Notes under the pieces: model-generated
Told to the model about the DNA's origin: nothing
Database searches by the model: none
Seen by the model: the letters and a program-made list of their open reading frames with translations, nothing else
Part shown: positions 7,221 to 16,216 of the stretch, piece after piece
Numbering within the stretch: the stretch's first letter is position 1
How the letters are laid out: every line of letters starts with the position of its first letter
Assembly: GCA_040218145.1 (NCBI GenBank)
Contig: JAVJQK010000089.1
Span: 23,301-87,300 of the forward strand
Origin: Sandaracinaceae bacterium
GTDB taxonomy: Bacteria > Myxococcota_A > Polyangia > Polyangiales > Sandaracinaceae
Direction: 5' to 3'
Length of the DNA stretch: 64,000 nucleotides
Made by a program: the position numbers and the translations under genes

Positions 7221-8624
7221 TCAGCGGAGGCGGCGCCAGGCGAGGGCGCCGACGAGGAGGAGGAGCGGGCCCCAGCCGAACAGGGCCTCGCCGAGGCCGC
7301 GGGAGCCGATGGCGCAGCCCGCGAGGTGAGGGTGCGCGGGATCGCGCGCGCAGCCGAAGGTGCCGCCAGCGCAGGCCGCGGGCGGAGGGGTGGCGCCGAG
7401 CCACTCGCCCGGGATGGGAGGCGCCTGGCTCGCGAGGTAGGCGCGGTGGTGGGTGTAGGTGTTGTAGTCCTCGATGTCGCGGAGCGCGCTCCGGCCGCCG
7501 GGACAGCAGGGGGCGGCGATGCGGGCGTGGGTGGTCCGCTCGATCGTGGGGCGGAGCTCGTCCGCGTCGGCCACGGGGGCGAGCTCGCTGTCGGGCTCCC
7601 ACTGGCTGCTGATGCGGGTGATCTCGAGGTGGGTCAGCCAGCCCTCTTCGAGGCCGAAGCCCTCGAGCGCGGTGCCGGCGAAGCGGGCGGGGGCGGCGTA
7701 GCTGGGGAAGCCGCTCTCGTCGGCGGTCTCCATGCGCTGCGGCGCGAGCACGAAGGCGTCGGTGACGAGCACGCCGCCGGCCGGGTCGTACTGGAGCTGG
7801 TTCTGGATCGGCAGGCGCGCGCCGCGCCAGGTGACGACGAGGGGCTCGAGGCGCTGCGTGTACCCGAGGTCCTGCGGGTGGACGTGCACCGCGACGAACC
7901 AGCGCCCCTCGCCGACGTAGCTGGAGAAGGCGTTCTCGTCCGCGGCGCGACGCGCGAAGCCGTGCCCGTCCATCCACGCGAAGAGGGCGTCGAGTGAAGA
8001 CGCGCTGAGCACGGTGACGTCGTACTGGTCGCTGGTGTCGATCGTCTCGCTCTCCACCGTGCCGGCGTCACCGTAGTCGTGGGTGGTGGTGTCGCGGCCC
8101 TCGGTGCCCGGGCGGTAGTACTCGCCGCAGCCCCAGAGCGCGGCCGGCACGTCCGCCGGCTGGACGACGGAGGAGAAGTGCGGGTCGCTGCACTGGTAGC
8201 CGAGGCCGGGATCCTCGTGCACGAGCACGGTCTCTTCGATCCACGGATCCTGGAGCGCGGCCGCGGCCGCGAAGAGCGCGCTGTCGCCCGCGTGCACGTC
8301 GGGGCGCGCGGGCACGGGCATGACGAGGCCCGCGGTGCCGCCGCCGGCGAAGAGGCTGGGCTGGACGACGAGGCTCGCGAGGGTGTCGTGGGTCAGGGTC
8401 GCGTCGCGTCCGTCCGCGCAGCGCCACGCGAGGTCCGGCTCGCTCTCGTCGGCGCAGCGCGCGTCGACGACCTGATCGGGCGCGAGCACGTAGAGGGCCG
8501 CGGTGGTGGGGTCGAAGGTCACGCCCGGGCCGTGATCCGTGGAGGGCTCGACCACCCGGCAGACGGCGGAGGCGACGCTGGGGATCGACAGAAGGCAAAG
8601 AACGAAGGCAAGCTTGGTTTTCAT
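7221..8624 (-). CDS. DUF2330-type surface protein with C-terminal anchor
   Basis: Encodes 467 residues. The signal peptide is residues 1-20 (MKTK..., cleaved after VASA), preceded by AGGAG 5 to 6 bases upstream, so the start is firm. The mature sequence has the features of the DUF2330 group seen in Myxococcota: early paired Cys, a TLVVQP-like strand segment, a long Asp/Tyr-rich middle, and a CCPGG segment near the end. A C-terminal GWGPLLLLVGALAW helix followed by RRLR forms a membrane anchor like MYXO-CTERM tails. Likely displayed on the cell envelope; role unknown. It lies 13 bases from the downstream gene and 23 from the upstream one. Confidence 0.75.
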   Translation of the reverse strand: MKTKLAFVLCLLSIPSVASAVCRVVEPSTDHGPGVTFDPTTAALYVLAPDQVVDARCADESEPDLAWRCADGRDATLTHDTLASLVVQPSLFAGGGTAGLVMPVPARPDVHAGDSALFAAAAALQDPWIEETVLVHEDPGLGYQCSDPHFSSVVQPADVPAALWGCGEYYRPGTEGRDTTTHDYGDAGTVESETIDTSDQYDVTVLSASSLDALFAWMDGHGFARRAADENAFSSYVGEGRWFVAVHVHPQDLGYTQRLEPLVVTWRGARLPIQNQLQYDPAGGVLVTDAFVLAPQRMETADESGFPSYAAPARFAGTALEGFGLEEGWLTHLEITRISSQWEPDSELAPVADADELRPTIERTTHARIAAPCCPGGRSALRDIEDYNTYTHHRAYLASQAPPIPGEWLGATPPPAACAGGTFGCARDPAHPHLAGCAIGSRGLGEALFGWGPLLLLVGALAWRRLR

Positions 8625-8647
8625 GGGTCTCCTCGGGGCGTTCGGGA

Positions 8648-9370
8648 TCAGAAGCTCCCGGCGAGGCCGAGCTCGGCGCCGCCGGGGATCGGGCGCGCGA
8701 CGGGGGCGAAGCGCAGGGGGAGCACGACCTCGGCGTGGCTGAACGCGGTCGAGAGGAGCGGCGAGATCACCGCGCCGAGGACACCGGGCACGAGCAGCCC
8801 GAGCGTCAGGTCGGGGGCGAAGGCCGCGTTCATCACCACGCCGACGAGCCCGGCCGGGAGCCAGCCGAGGGTGGCGCCGCCGATGGCCGTCTCGGGGTCG
8901 GGGGAGACGCCCCACCGCTCGAGCGCGAAGACCGTGCCGATCCCCGTGCCGACCGGCGCTCCGAGCATCGCGCCCACGGTGGCTGCGTAGCCGTAGCCCG
9001 CCGCGCAGGTGCGCCATTGCACCCATCCTTGACCCTCGTGGCATCCGGCGAGCGCGGCGACGAGCACGCCCACCAGCGCGCCGACGAGCGCGCCGCCCGC
9101 CTCGCCGAGCACGGCTCCTCCGAAGATGTCTCCGAAGGGGACGCGGCGTGGGGGAGGGCGCAGGCGGTAGGTTCGCTCGATGATCGGGGGCTTCGAGCCG
9201 CCTCGACCGGCGGCGTCGCGGGCCTGTTCGACGGTGTGCACGACGGGGCCCACGAGGCCCGAGGCGTCGCGGGCGTGGCGCGACTGGAGCGGCGCCGGAT
9301 CCTGGGCGAGGGCGGTCGCCGGGACGCACACGGAGAGGCAAGCGAGGAGGAGGACGAGGAGCGTGCGCAT
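8648..9370 (-). CDS. Secreted glycine-rich membrane-associated protein
   Basis: Encodes 240 residues with a clear Sec signal peptide (1-23, ending ALAQ). From residue 75 onward there are four to five Gly/Ala-rich hydrophobic stretches (GGAVLGEAGGALVGALVGVLV and similar) that could form membrane helices or a glycine-zipper region. It ends with a short Ala/Pro segment and Gly-Ser-Phe. No family recognised. It is first in the operon with the DUF2330 protein and diverges from the CPBP protease gene. Confidence 0.65.
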   Translation of the reverse strand: MRTLLVLLLACLSVCVPATALAQDPAPLQSRHARDASGLVGPVVHTVEQARDAAGRGGSKPPIIERTYRLRPPPRRVPFGDIFGGAVLGEAGGALVGALVGVLVAALAGCHEGQGWVQWRTCAAGYGYAATVGAMLGAPVGTGIGTVFALERWGVSPDPETAIGGATLGWLPAGLVGVVMNAAFAPDLTLGLLVPGVLGAVISPLLSTAFSHAEVVLPLRFAPVARPIPGGAELGLAGSF

Positions 9371-9577
9371 GGACGAGCGGGCAGTGCACCGCGCGGGCCA
9401 AGCGCGGCGCCGCCGACGATCCGGGGGCGAGCGCGCCGCCGCGTGCGACGCGCCGTTCCGGGCCCCGAACGCGTGACGCGGAATGGCACAAAACCCGAGT
9501 GATTTCAGTGAGTCACGGCGTTGAATAGATCCGCGTCGAGCGCCGTCGGAGCGAGTTTGCCTTTCGCTTCGGGGCCC

Positions 9578-10927
9578 GTGGCTCCACGCTCCCGCGACGT
9601 GTCTCCGTCGCCCAAGCCGAGCCCCGCGAAGGTCGCCTTTCACGTGGCGCTCGTGGGCGGGTTGTTGCCCGTCTTCAACGTGCCGCTCGCGTGGGGGCTC
9701 GCGCTGTGGACCCGCGCCGCGCACGAGGCGCCCACGGAGGAGGACCGGCTCTGGACGCGTCGGCTCTTCGCGGTCGCGGCGGTCGACACGCTCGTCGCGG
9801 CGGTGCTCGTGCTCGCCACGGTGCTCGGCTGGCAGGACGCGGTGGTGGCCGAGGCGGGGACGTCCCGGGTGGGCGCGCGCTTCGCCGAGGACACGCCCGT
9901 CGTGCGTGAGGTCGAGCCGGGCTCCCCGGCCGCCGAGGCGGGGCTGCGGGCGGGCGATCGAATCGTCGCGGTCGACGGCGAGGAGGTCGACACGCCGGCC
10001 GCCTTCGCGATGCAGCTCGGAGATGACGCGGTCGCGCTCACGGTGCGCCGCGCCGAAGCGCGCGTCGAGCTGACGGTGACGCCGAGCACGACGTGGCGCG
10101 CGCCCCCCGTGTCCGAGGGCCGCTGTGACGAGGCGAGCCCGGTCTCCGAGGAGGACGTCTCGCCGTGGCGGCTGCTGCCCTACGGCGCGTTCCTGCTCAT
10201 GGCGGGCGGGTTCTGGATCGTCGGGCGTCGTCGCGGGCAGCCGCAGGCGAGGCTCTGGCTGCCCTTCGTGCTCGTGTTCGTGGTGCTCGGCCTCGGGGGC
10301 GCGCTCGCGAGCTGGCTCGGCTGCGTGCTCATCGGGGGGCAGGGGCTGCGCGCGGAGGCGGCGGGCTTGCTGATTGGCGAGCTGGCGATGACGGCGCTGG
10401 CGGCCGGGTGGTTCTTCCTCGCCCGTCGTCGAGGCTGGACGGAAGCGCCGGGAGACGAGGCCCCGCTGGGGACCGGGCGCGTGTACGCGCTGGGCTTGCT
10501 CTACGCGACGATGTGGATGGCGCGGGTGGTGGTCTTCACCATCCCGCTCGTCGTGGTCAGTCAGGCGCTCGAGGTGGGCGGTGCGAGCCCCGCGCTCGAG
10601 AACCTGCTCGCGGGCGCCAAGGGCGACTCGACGCACTTCGCGCTTCTGTTCGGCGCCGCGGTGGTGCTCGCGCCCGTCGCGGAGGAGCTGCTCTTCCGCG
10701 GCCTGGTCTTCCCGCACCTCTCGCGGTTCTTCTCACCCTGGGGCGCCATCGTCGGCAGCGCGGTGCTCTTCGGCATGCTGCACGTGGCGCACGGCTTCAT
10801 GCTCGTCGGCCCGCTCACGCTGGGCCTCGTGCTCGGCTGGGCGCGCTGGCGGTCGGGCAGCGTCGGCGTGCCGATCCTGCTGCACGCGACGTTCAACGGC
10901 ACCGCGACCCTGCTCTCCGCGATCTGA
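9578..10927 (+). CDS. CPBP intramembrane metalloprotease with inserted PDZ domain
   Basis: Encodes 449 residues from the GTG at 9578; GTG 9599 or TTG 9521 are possible, but bases before 9578 use codons foreign to this genome. There is a first hydrophobic pair, then a PDZ domain (around residues 95-165: VVREVEPGSPAAEAGLRAGD, IVAVDGEEV). The C-terminal half has the CPBP (Abi/CAAX protease) motifs EELLFRG, FGMLH and HATFN, the Glu/His/Asn residues that form the membrane metal-type active site. PDZ fused to CPBP suggests a protease that senses or docks its substrate. Predicted inner membrane; substrate unknown. Confidence 0.88.
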   Translation: MAPRSRDVSPSPKPSPAKVAFHVALVGGLLPVFNVPLAWGLALWTRAAHEAPTEEDRLWTRRLFAVAAVDTLVAAVLVLATVLGWQDAVVAEAGTSRVGARFAEDTPVVREVEPGSPAAEAGLRAGDRIVAVDGEEVDTPAAFAMQLGDDAVALTVRRAEARVELTVTPSTTWRAPPVSEGRCDEASPVSEEDVSPWRLLPYGAFLLMAGGFWIVGRRRGQPQARLWLPFVLVFVVLGLGGALASWLGCVLIGGQGLRAEAAGLLIGELAMTALAAGWFFLARRRGWTEAPGDEAPLGTGRVYALGLLYATMWMARVVVFTIPLVVVSQALEVGGASPALENLLAGAKGDSTHFALLFGAAVVLAPVAEELLFRGLVFPHLSRFFSPWGAIVGSAVLFGMLHVAHGFMLVGPLTLGLVLGWARWRSGSVGVPILLHATFNGTATLLSAI

Positions 10928-10948
10928 GCTCGCGCAAACCGAGCGACG

Positions 10949-10964
10949 CGTGAGCGCCCTCACG
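10949..10964. terminator. Short hairpin after the CPBP gene
   Basis: CGTGAG (10949-10954) pairs with CTCACG (10959-10964) across a 4-base loop, 21 bases past the stop. No U-tract follows, so terminator activity is only possible. Confidence 0.3.
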
Positions 10965-11066
10965 TGCAGCGCGGGGCAGGCCTTGATCCGTCCGCGGCGC
11001 TCCGGTACCTCGCTCATCGGTTGCTGAAAGTTCAACTTCTAACTTTGGTGACCGAAGGGGGATGCG

Positions 11067-12143
11067 ATGCGCGCGACGCTCGGAGGTGCCGTCTTGCTGC
11101 TGGCTGGCTGCGCGCAGGCGCCGGTCGCCACTTGCCCGGACGCGCCCTATCAGGACCCGGGCCCGTACTCGGTGGGGGTGACGCGGCTCGACGCGGACGG
11201 CGTCGCCATCGAGGTGTGGTACCCGGCGCAGGTCGGCGCGGCCGCGGCGCGAGACATCTACGACATGCGCGACTGGCTGCCGGAGGAGATGCGCACGCAG
11301 ATCCCGGCCGACGCGCCGACGCGCTTCGAGTCCGACGCGGTGCGCGACGCTCCCGTTCTGGAGGGCACGGAGGGCGGGGCCTTTCCGCTCGTGTTCTTCA
11401 GCCACGGGCTCGGCGGCTACCGCATGCAGTCGACGTTCTTGATGACCCACCTCGCGAGCCACGGCTTCGTCGTCGCGGCGCCCGAGCACGCGGAGCGAAA
11501 CCTGGAGGCCATCCTCGCGGAGCGCACCCTCGCCGACGACGCCTTCGCGCAGATCCTCGCCGCGCGCGCCTTGCTCGAGCGCGGCGACACGCCGCTGGCG
11601 GGCCGCGTGGACTTCGCGCGGATCGCCGTCATCGGGCACTCGGCGGGGGGCGGCGCGGTGCAGGTCCTCGTCGACGACGGCGGGCTCGGCGTCGACGCGT
11701 GGGTCGGGATGTCCACCATCGCCACCCCGGAGAGCGCCGTGCCGGGGCTGGTGATCGGCGGGACGAACGACCGCATCGCGAGGCGAGAGACGGTCGGCCG
11801 CACCTACGACGACCTCGCGCACGGAGAGAAGCGCTACGTGCAGATCGAGGGCGCCGGGCACCTCGCCTTCAGCGACATCTGCGTCATCGGGCGCGAGCGC
11901 GGCGGCGTGCTGCGCATCGCACAGGACGCGGGCATCGAGATCAGCGAGCTGGTGATCACGCTCGCGACCGACGGCTGCCGGGAGGAGGACCTGCCCGCCG
12001 AGGAGGCGTGGCCGGTGATCCGCCACTACGTGACCGCGCACCTCCGGGATGCGCTCGAGATGGACGAAGAGCCCACCGGGCTCGCGGCGGCCTCGACGGG
12101 CTGCTTCGACGCGCGCGTGGCCGAGTACAGGAGCGCAGAATGA
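11067..12143 (+). CDS. Lipoprotein alpha/beta hydrolase, PAF-acetylhydrolase-like
   Basis: Encodes 358 residues. A short signal peptide ends at a lipobox Leu-Ala-Gly-Cys (near residue 15). The hydrolase fold shows an oxyanion segment FFSHGLGGYR, the nucleophile elbow GHSAGGG with Ser192, and later Asp and His candidates (GTNDR, GAGHLAF). The arrangement matches the platelet-activating-factor acetylhydrolase isoform II/dienelactone-hydrolase group, which cleave esters. Likely tethered in the periplasm. AGGGGGATGCG lies before the ATG. It is the first gene of a tightly coupled run of lipoproteins; its stop overlaps the next ATG (ATGA). Confidence 0.82.
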   Translation: MRATLGGAVLLLAGCAQAPVATCPDAPYQDPGPYSVGVTRLDADGVAIEVWYPAQVGAAAARDIYDMRDWLPEEMRTQIPADAPTRFESDAVRDAPVLEGTEGGAFPLVFFSHGLGGYRMQSTFLMTHLASHGFVVAAPEHAERNLEAILAERTLADDAFAQILAARALLERGDTPLAGRVDFARIAVIGHSAGGGAVQVLVDDGGLGVDAWVGMSTIATPESAVPGLVIGGTNDRIARRETVGRTYDDLAHGEKRYVQIEGAGHLAFSDICVIGRERGGVLRIAQDAGIEISELVITLATDGCREEDLPAEEAWPVIRHYVTAHLRDALEMDEEPTGLAAASTGCFDARVAEYRSAE

Positions 12144-12778
12144 CACGCAGAGCTACCATCGTCCTGAGCGCCCTCGCGCTCTTCGCCTGCACCGAGTCCG
12201 AGCGGCTCGCCGGGGACTCGGGGCTCGCGCCGGGCCCCGGAGACGCGAGCGCGTCGCCGGACACGGGGACCCCGCCCGCTCCCGGCCTCGACTCCGGCGT
12301 GGGCACCGAAGACGACGCGGGCCCGGGGACCGTCACGGACTCCGGCGTCTCGACCGGGGCCGACTCGGGCCCGGCGATGAGCGCGTCGGGCGCCGACCCG
12401 CGGCCCGGTCACGTGGGCTGCGGCGACGTCAGCTGCGCCACCCCCGAGGTCTGCTGCGTGAGCCTCTCGGGGCAGATGTGTCAGGCCGCGTCGAGCTGCT
12501 CGGGCGGCTTCTCCGCGGCGGGGCACTGCGACGGGCGGGAGGACTGCATGGGCGGCGCGTGCTGCGTGCACTTCGGCATGTTCGACCCGATGAACGGCGC
12601 CTTCTGTCGGCCGGGCGGGTGCCCTTCGGGCGACAGCGAGCTGTGCCACACCGACGCCGACTGCGGCAGCGGGACGTGCGTGCGCTGCGTCCCGCCGACG
12701 GGCGGCGTGCTCGACGTGACCTATGGCATCTGCAGCGCCGACGGCCGCTGCCCCAGCCCCTACACGATGGCGCCGTGA
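12140..12778 (+). CDS. Cys-rich lipoprotein
   Basis: Encodes 212 residues starting in an ATGA overlap with the hydrolase gene. The signal peptide ends Leu-Phe-Ala-Cys, then comes a disordered linker of Asp, Ser, Gly, Pro and Thr with repeated 'DSG' units. The C-terminal 120 residues contain about 18 Cys (CGDVSCATPEVCC, CMGGACC, CGSGTCVRC), probably a small disulfide-rich surface domain. No family assigned. Coupling suggests it is made in step with the hydrolase. Confidence 0.72.
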   Translation: MTRRATIVLSALALFACTESERLAGDSGLAPGPGDASASPDTGTPPAPGLDSGVGTEDDAGPGTVTDSGVSTGADSGPAMSASGADPRPGHVGCGDVSCATPEVCCVSLSGQMCQAASSCSGGFSAAGHCDGREDCMGGACCVHFGMFDPMNGAFCRPGGCPSGDSELCHTDADCGSGTCVRCVPPTGGVLDVTYGICSADGRCPSPYTMAP

Positions 12779-12801
12779 CCGATGGCGCGAGGAGGAACCG
12801 G

Positions 12802-13407
12802 ATGAACCGCGCTCGACCCGCCGCGCGCCGCGCGCGCACGTTCCCCGATCTCGGTCGGCCCGCCGTCGTCGATGGCTTCCCGGATCTCGGCAAGCCCAGC
12901 CTCTTCCCCGACCCGTTCCCCGATCTGGGTCGACCCACCACCGCGCCGAGCGAGCCGGGCGTCCTGCGCTTCGACGCCGTCGGCCGCGCGCTCGGCCTGG
13001 CCGCCATCCTGATGTCCGTCGCCGCGTGCGAAGGGGAGGGCCCGAGCCCGGTCGATGCGGGGGGCCCGGATCCCGACTCGGGTCCTCCCCTCGCCCTCGG
13101 CGACATCGAGGTCACCGTCGAGGCCGACGTCGAGCGCTTCGAGGGGCGCCTCTCGGTGGGCGCGTTTCTTTCGGAGACGCCGACCTCGCCGCCGCTCGCG
13201 CAGGCACGCGAGATGGCCCCGAGGTTCCCGCTCGAGGTCACGCTGCGCGGGCTCGAGCCGGGGCGCTACTGGGTCATCGCGGTCCTCGACGCCGATCCGC
13301 CGAGCCCGACCTTGCCCGGCCCCGAGGATCGGAGCGTGACCTCGATGGCGGTCGACGTCCGCGGCGACGATCACCCCGCGCTCTCGCTCCGGTTCGACCG
13401 ACCGTGA
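12802..13407 (+). CDS. Lipoprotein-like protein with FPDLG(R/K)P repeats
   Basis: Encodes 201 residues. AGGAGG stands 5 bases before the ATG at 12802, so the start is well supported. The N-terminal region carries three near-copies of Phe-Pro-Asp-Leu-Gly-Arg/Lys-Pro (near residues 14, 27 and 39) before a hydrophobic stretch ending Val-Ala-Ala-Cys, a lipobox about 75 residues in. After a Pro/Asp/Gly linker comes a transthyretin-like beta domain with 'LEVTLRGLEPGRYWVIAVLD' and a TSMAVDV strand. A long repeat-bearing extension in front of a signal-like segment is unusual. The stop overlaps the next gene's GTG. Confidence 0.65.
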   Translation: MNRARPAARRARTFPDLGRPAVVDGFPDLGKPSLFPDPFPDLGRPTTAPSEPGVLRFDAVGRALGLAAILMSVAACEGEGPSPVDAGGPDPDSGPPLALGDIEVTVEADVERFEGRLSVGAFLSETPTSPPLAQAREMAPRFPLEVTLRGLEPGRYWVIAVLDADPPSPTLPGPEDRSVTSMAVDVRGDDHPALSLRFDRP

Positions 13408-16151
13408 GGCGCGCGCTCTTCCTCTGGCTCGCGCTCGCGGGGTGCGAAGCCGACCTGCACCGGGCGCCGGACGTCGAGGCGCGTGGTGTTCGAGCGCGTT
13501 TCACGTTGACGGTGGACGCCGCGCACCCTGGGCTGACGCGCGAGACCCTCGACCCGGTGGAGGGGCCCGTCGCCGTCCGCGGCGAAGAGGGCGTGGAGCG
13601 GCTCTCGATGCGCGTCTTCGCCAAGCCCGCCGCGCGTCGCGAGGGCTGGCTCTGGCTGGACGTCTACGTGCAGAACGAGTCACGGGTCGGGCTGCGCGAC
13701 GTGTCGATCGCGATCGAGGGGGAGGCGCGTGACTGGACCCGCGACCCCTTCGTGACCGAGACCACCGAGCGCGTGGCGCTGGCCGGGATCGCGCCCGAGG
13801 GCGTCGGTCGCTTCAGCCTCGGCGTGCCGCGGCGCGCGGGCTCGCTCTCGCTCGAGGTCACGGCGACCGACACGAGCCGCGTCTCGACGCGCTCGGGCCC
13901 CCTCGCCATCACCCCCGACGGCGCCGAGGTGTGGGCGAGCTTCCCCGACGGAGACGTGGTGGTCGTCCTGGACGCGTCGAGCGGGACACGTCGCGCGAGC
14001 CTGGCCGTGCCCGGCCGGCCCTCGAGCGTGGCGATCAGCGACGACGGCCGCTTCGTCCTGGTGGCCGCGCCGTCCGCGAACACCGTCACCGTCATCGATC
14101 GCGCGGCGCGCAGGGTGGTGGCGCGCTTCGGCGAGGCGGACGGCGTCGGCCGCGAGCCCCGCCACGTGGTGTTCTCGCCCGACGGGAGCCGCGCCTTCGT
14201 CAGCGCCTACGTCGGCGACCGGATCACCTCGCTCGCGCGCCGCGGAGACACGTTCACCGTCGAAGGAACGGCGCAGGTAGGCCGGCGCCCGGCGGGGCTC
14301 TCGGTGAGCCCGGACTCGGCCACGGTGCTCGTCAGCCACTTCCTCCCGCGCGGCCCGGTCACCGACAACGAGGGCTGGATCACGGTGCTCGACGCGGCGC
14401 CGCTCGCCGTCGCGCGGGAGGTCGCGGTGCACGACCACTTCAACGTCGACGCGGCGCACTGCATCGCCGACGTCTTCGGCGTACGGCCCGAGCGCATGAC
14501 CACCGAGGGCGTGCCGACGCAGCTGGCGGGCGTGTTCCTCGACCCGGCCGGCAACGAGGGCTGGACGCCCGGCACGCGCGCGGCCGGAGCGGCGGTGGTG
14601 TGGGAGGCGGGCGAGGGAGGGCGCGAGCGCTTCGACACGCTCGTGGCGATCCGCCCGGGTGAGCTGGTGCCGCCGTTCGTCTTCCTCTTCGACACCCGCG
14701 ACGCGCGCGAGACGGAGCGGCTCGGGCTGCCGAGCGCGCTCGAGCGGCCGGTCTCGGAGGACTACACGGCGTGCGCGCGCTATCAGCTCGAGCTCGAGTT
14801 CGTCGCGCACGACACGATCCCTCGTGAGAGCGGCTCCAGCGCTCCCGACGCCCGCGTCAATCGCTTCCTCGCGTTCCCGGCCGGGGTCTCCGGTCTCAGC
14901 GAGAGCGGCATCATCCGGCACGTGGGCTTCACGCGCGGGGGGCGCCGGGCCCTCCTCGTCAGCGGCGTCGCGGACGAGATCATCGTGCACGACGCGATGA
15001 CGCACCACCCGACCTCGCGCGCGCACTTCCTGCTCTCCGGTCACAACCCCAACGGCGTCGTCGTCAGCCCAGACGGGTCGCGCGCCTGGGTCAGCTACGA
15101 CAACAGCCCCTTCGTCTCGGTGCTCGACCTCGGCGCCTACGCCGACCCGGACGCGCTCCCCGAGCCGCGCTACGTGCCCTACGCGTTCCGCGCCGTGCCC
15201 GATGTGCCGCAGACCGGGGTCGCGTTCATGGACCAGCTCCTCGTGCGCGAGGTGGGTGAGGTCCCCGAGCACCCCGCGATCGAAGAGATCGCCCAGATCC
15301 CCCTCGTCGACGAGGACCCGATGGATGCCGAGCTGCGGCTCGGCGCGATCCTCTTCGGGAGCGCCAACCCGGATCGTCACCCGCGTCTCAGTCAGAGCCG
15401 CAACGGGGCGTGCGCGAGCTGTCACCCGGGCGGCGGCCACGACGGCACGATGTGGGGCACGATGGAGGGTGAGCGGCGCACGATGAGCCTGCGGGGCGGC
15501 GTGGCGGGGCGCGGCTGGCTGCACGCCTCCGGCACGCACCGCGACATCCGCGAGTTCGTCGACGTGGTGGTGGCCGAGCGCCTGGGCGGGGAGCTCCGCG
15601 AGGACGAGCTGGACGCGCTCGCGCGCTACGTCGCCCACGGCATCCCGCGGCTCCAGCCGCCCGTGGTCGACGCGGCGCTCGCGGCGCGCGGCGGCCGGCT
15701 CTTCGAGGACTACTGCAGCGAGTGTCACGCGGGCGAAGAGCGCACGAGCGGCAACCCGGATACGTCGAGCCCATGGGGCGGCGGTCTCGATTCGCCCGAG
15801 CTGCACGACGTGGGCACCGCCAGCGACGACGCGCGGGTGGTCCTCGGCACCTTCTTCGAGTCGCTGCTCTCCGCCGAAGAGGCGGAGCTGCTCTCGGCCC
15901 TGCGCGGCGATCGGGACCTGGGCGGCGAGGACCCCGTGCAGTCGATGCTCGGCTTCCGCCCGCGACCCGCGCGCGCCCGCGGGATGCTCAAGGCGCCCAG
16001 CCTCACCAACGCCTGGGACGGCGTGGTCTTCTTCCACGACGGCCGCTTCACGGAGCTGTCCGACGCGGTGCACTACCTCAACACCTCTCAGGGCCTGGCG
16101 CTCGGCGCGGACGACGAGCGCGCTTTGGTGGAGTTCCTGAGGACGTTGTGA
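13404..16151 (+). CDS. Beta-propeller fused to di-heme cytochrome c peroxidase-like domain
   Basis: Encodes 915 residues from a GTG that overlaps the previous stop (GTGA). A signal peptide ends in a lipobox (LALAGC). Residues about 160-560 contain YVTN/Lactonase-type propeller strands (ITPDGAEVWASFPDGDVVVV, VVFSPDGSRAFVSAY, VVSPDGSRAWVSYD). The C-terminal third carries two c-type heme sites, Cys670-Ala-Ser-Cys-His674 and Cys771-Ser-Glu-Cys-His775, in a MauG/cytochrome c peroxidase-like context ending in VFFHDGRFTELSDAVHYL. It should be a periplasmic lipid-anchored electron-transfer enzyme; substrate unknown. It closes the lipoprotein operon. Confidence 0.85.
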   Translation: MRRALFLWLALAGCEADLHRAPDVEARGVRARFTLTVDAAHPGLTRETLDPVEGPVAVRGEEGVERLSMRVFAKPAARREGWLWLDVYVQNESRVGLRDVSIAIEGEARDWTRDPFVTETTERVALAGIAPEGVGRFSLGVPRRAGSLSLEVTATDTSRVSTRSGPLAITPDGAEVWASFPDGDVVVVLDASSGTRRASLAVPGRPSSVAISDDGRFVLVAAPSANTVTVIDRAARRVVARFGEADGVGREPRHVVFSPDGSRAFVSAYVGDRITSLARRGDTFTVEGTAQVGRRPAGLSVSPDSATVLVSHFLPRGPVTDNEGWITVLDAAPLAVAREVAVHDHFNVDAAHCIADVFGVRPERMTTEGVPTQLAGVFLDPAGNEGWTPGTRAAGAAVVWEAGEGGRERFDTLVAIRPGELVPPFVFLFDTRDARETERLGLPSALERPVSEDYTACARYQLELEFVAHDTIPRESGSSAPDARVNRFLAFPAGVSGLSESGIIRHVGFTRGGRRALLVSGVADEIIVHDAMTHHPTSRAHFLLSGHNPNGVVVSPDGSRAWVSYDNSPFVSVLDLGAYADPDALPEPRYVPYAFRAVPDVPQTGVAFMDQLLVREVGEVPEHPAIEEIAQIPLVDEDPMDAELRLGAILFGSANPDRHPRLSQSRNGACASCHPGGGHDGTMWGTMEGERRTMSLRGGVAGRGWLHASGTHRDIREFVDVVVAERLGGELREDELDALARYVAHGIPRLQPPVVDAALAARGGRLFEDYCSECHAGEERTSGNPDTSSPWGGGLDSPELHDVGTASDDARVVLGTFFESLLSAEEAELLSALRGDRDLGGEDPVQSMLGFRPRPARARGMLKAPSLTNAWDGVVFFHDGRFTELSDAVHYLNTSQGLALGADDERALVEFLRTL

Positions 16152-16162
16152 CGCTGGGCTCG

Positions 16163-16195
16163 TATACTCGGCCAGGCCGTGGGGAGAATCTCCCC
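16163..16195 (+). promoter_or_regulatory. TATACT -10 box and 15-bp perfect dyad
   Basis: TATACT at 16163-16168 is followed by GGGGAGA-A-TCTCCCC at 16181-16195, a perfect 7+1+7 palindrome between the -10 box and the MerR ATG at 16217. The position suggests an operator bound by the MerR-type protein itself, or a short hairpin in its leader. Confidence 0.5.
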
Positions 16196-16216
16196 AGCGC
16201 AGTACGGCACGACGGC

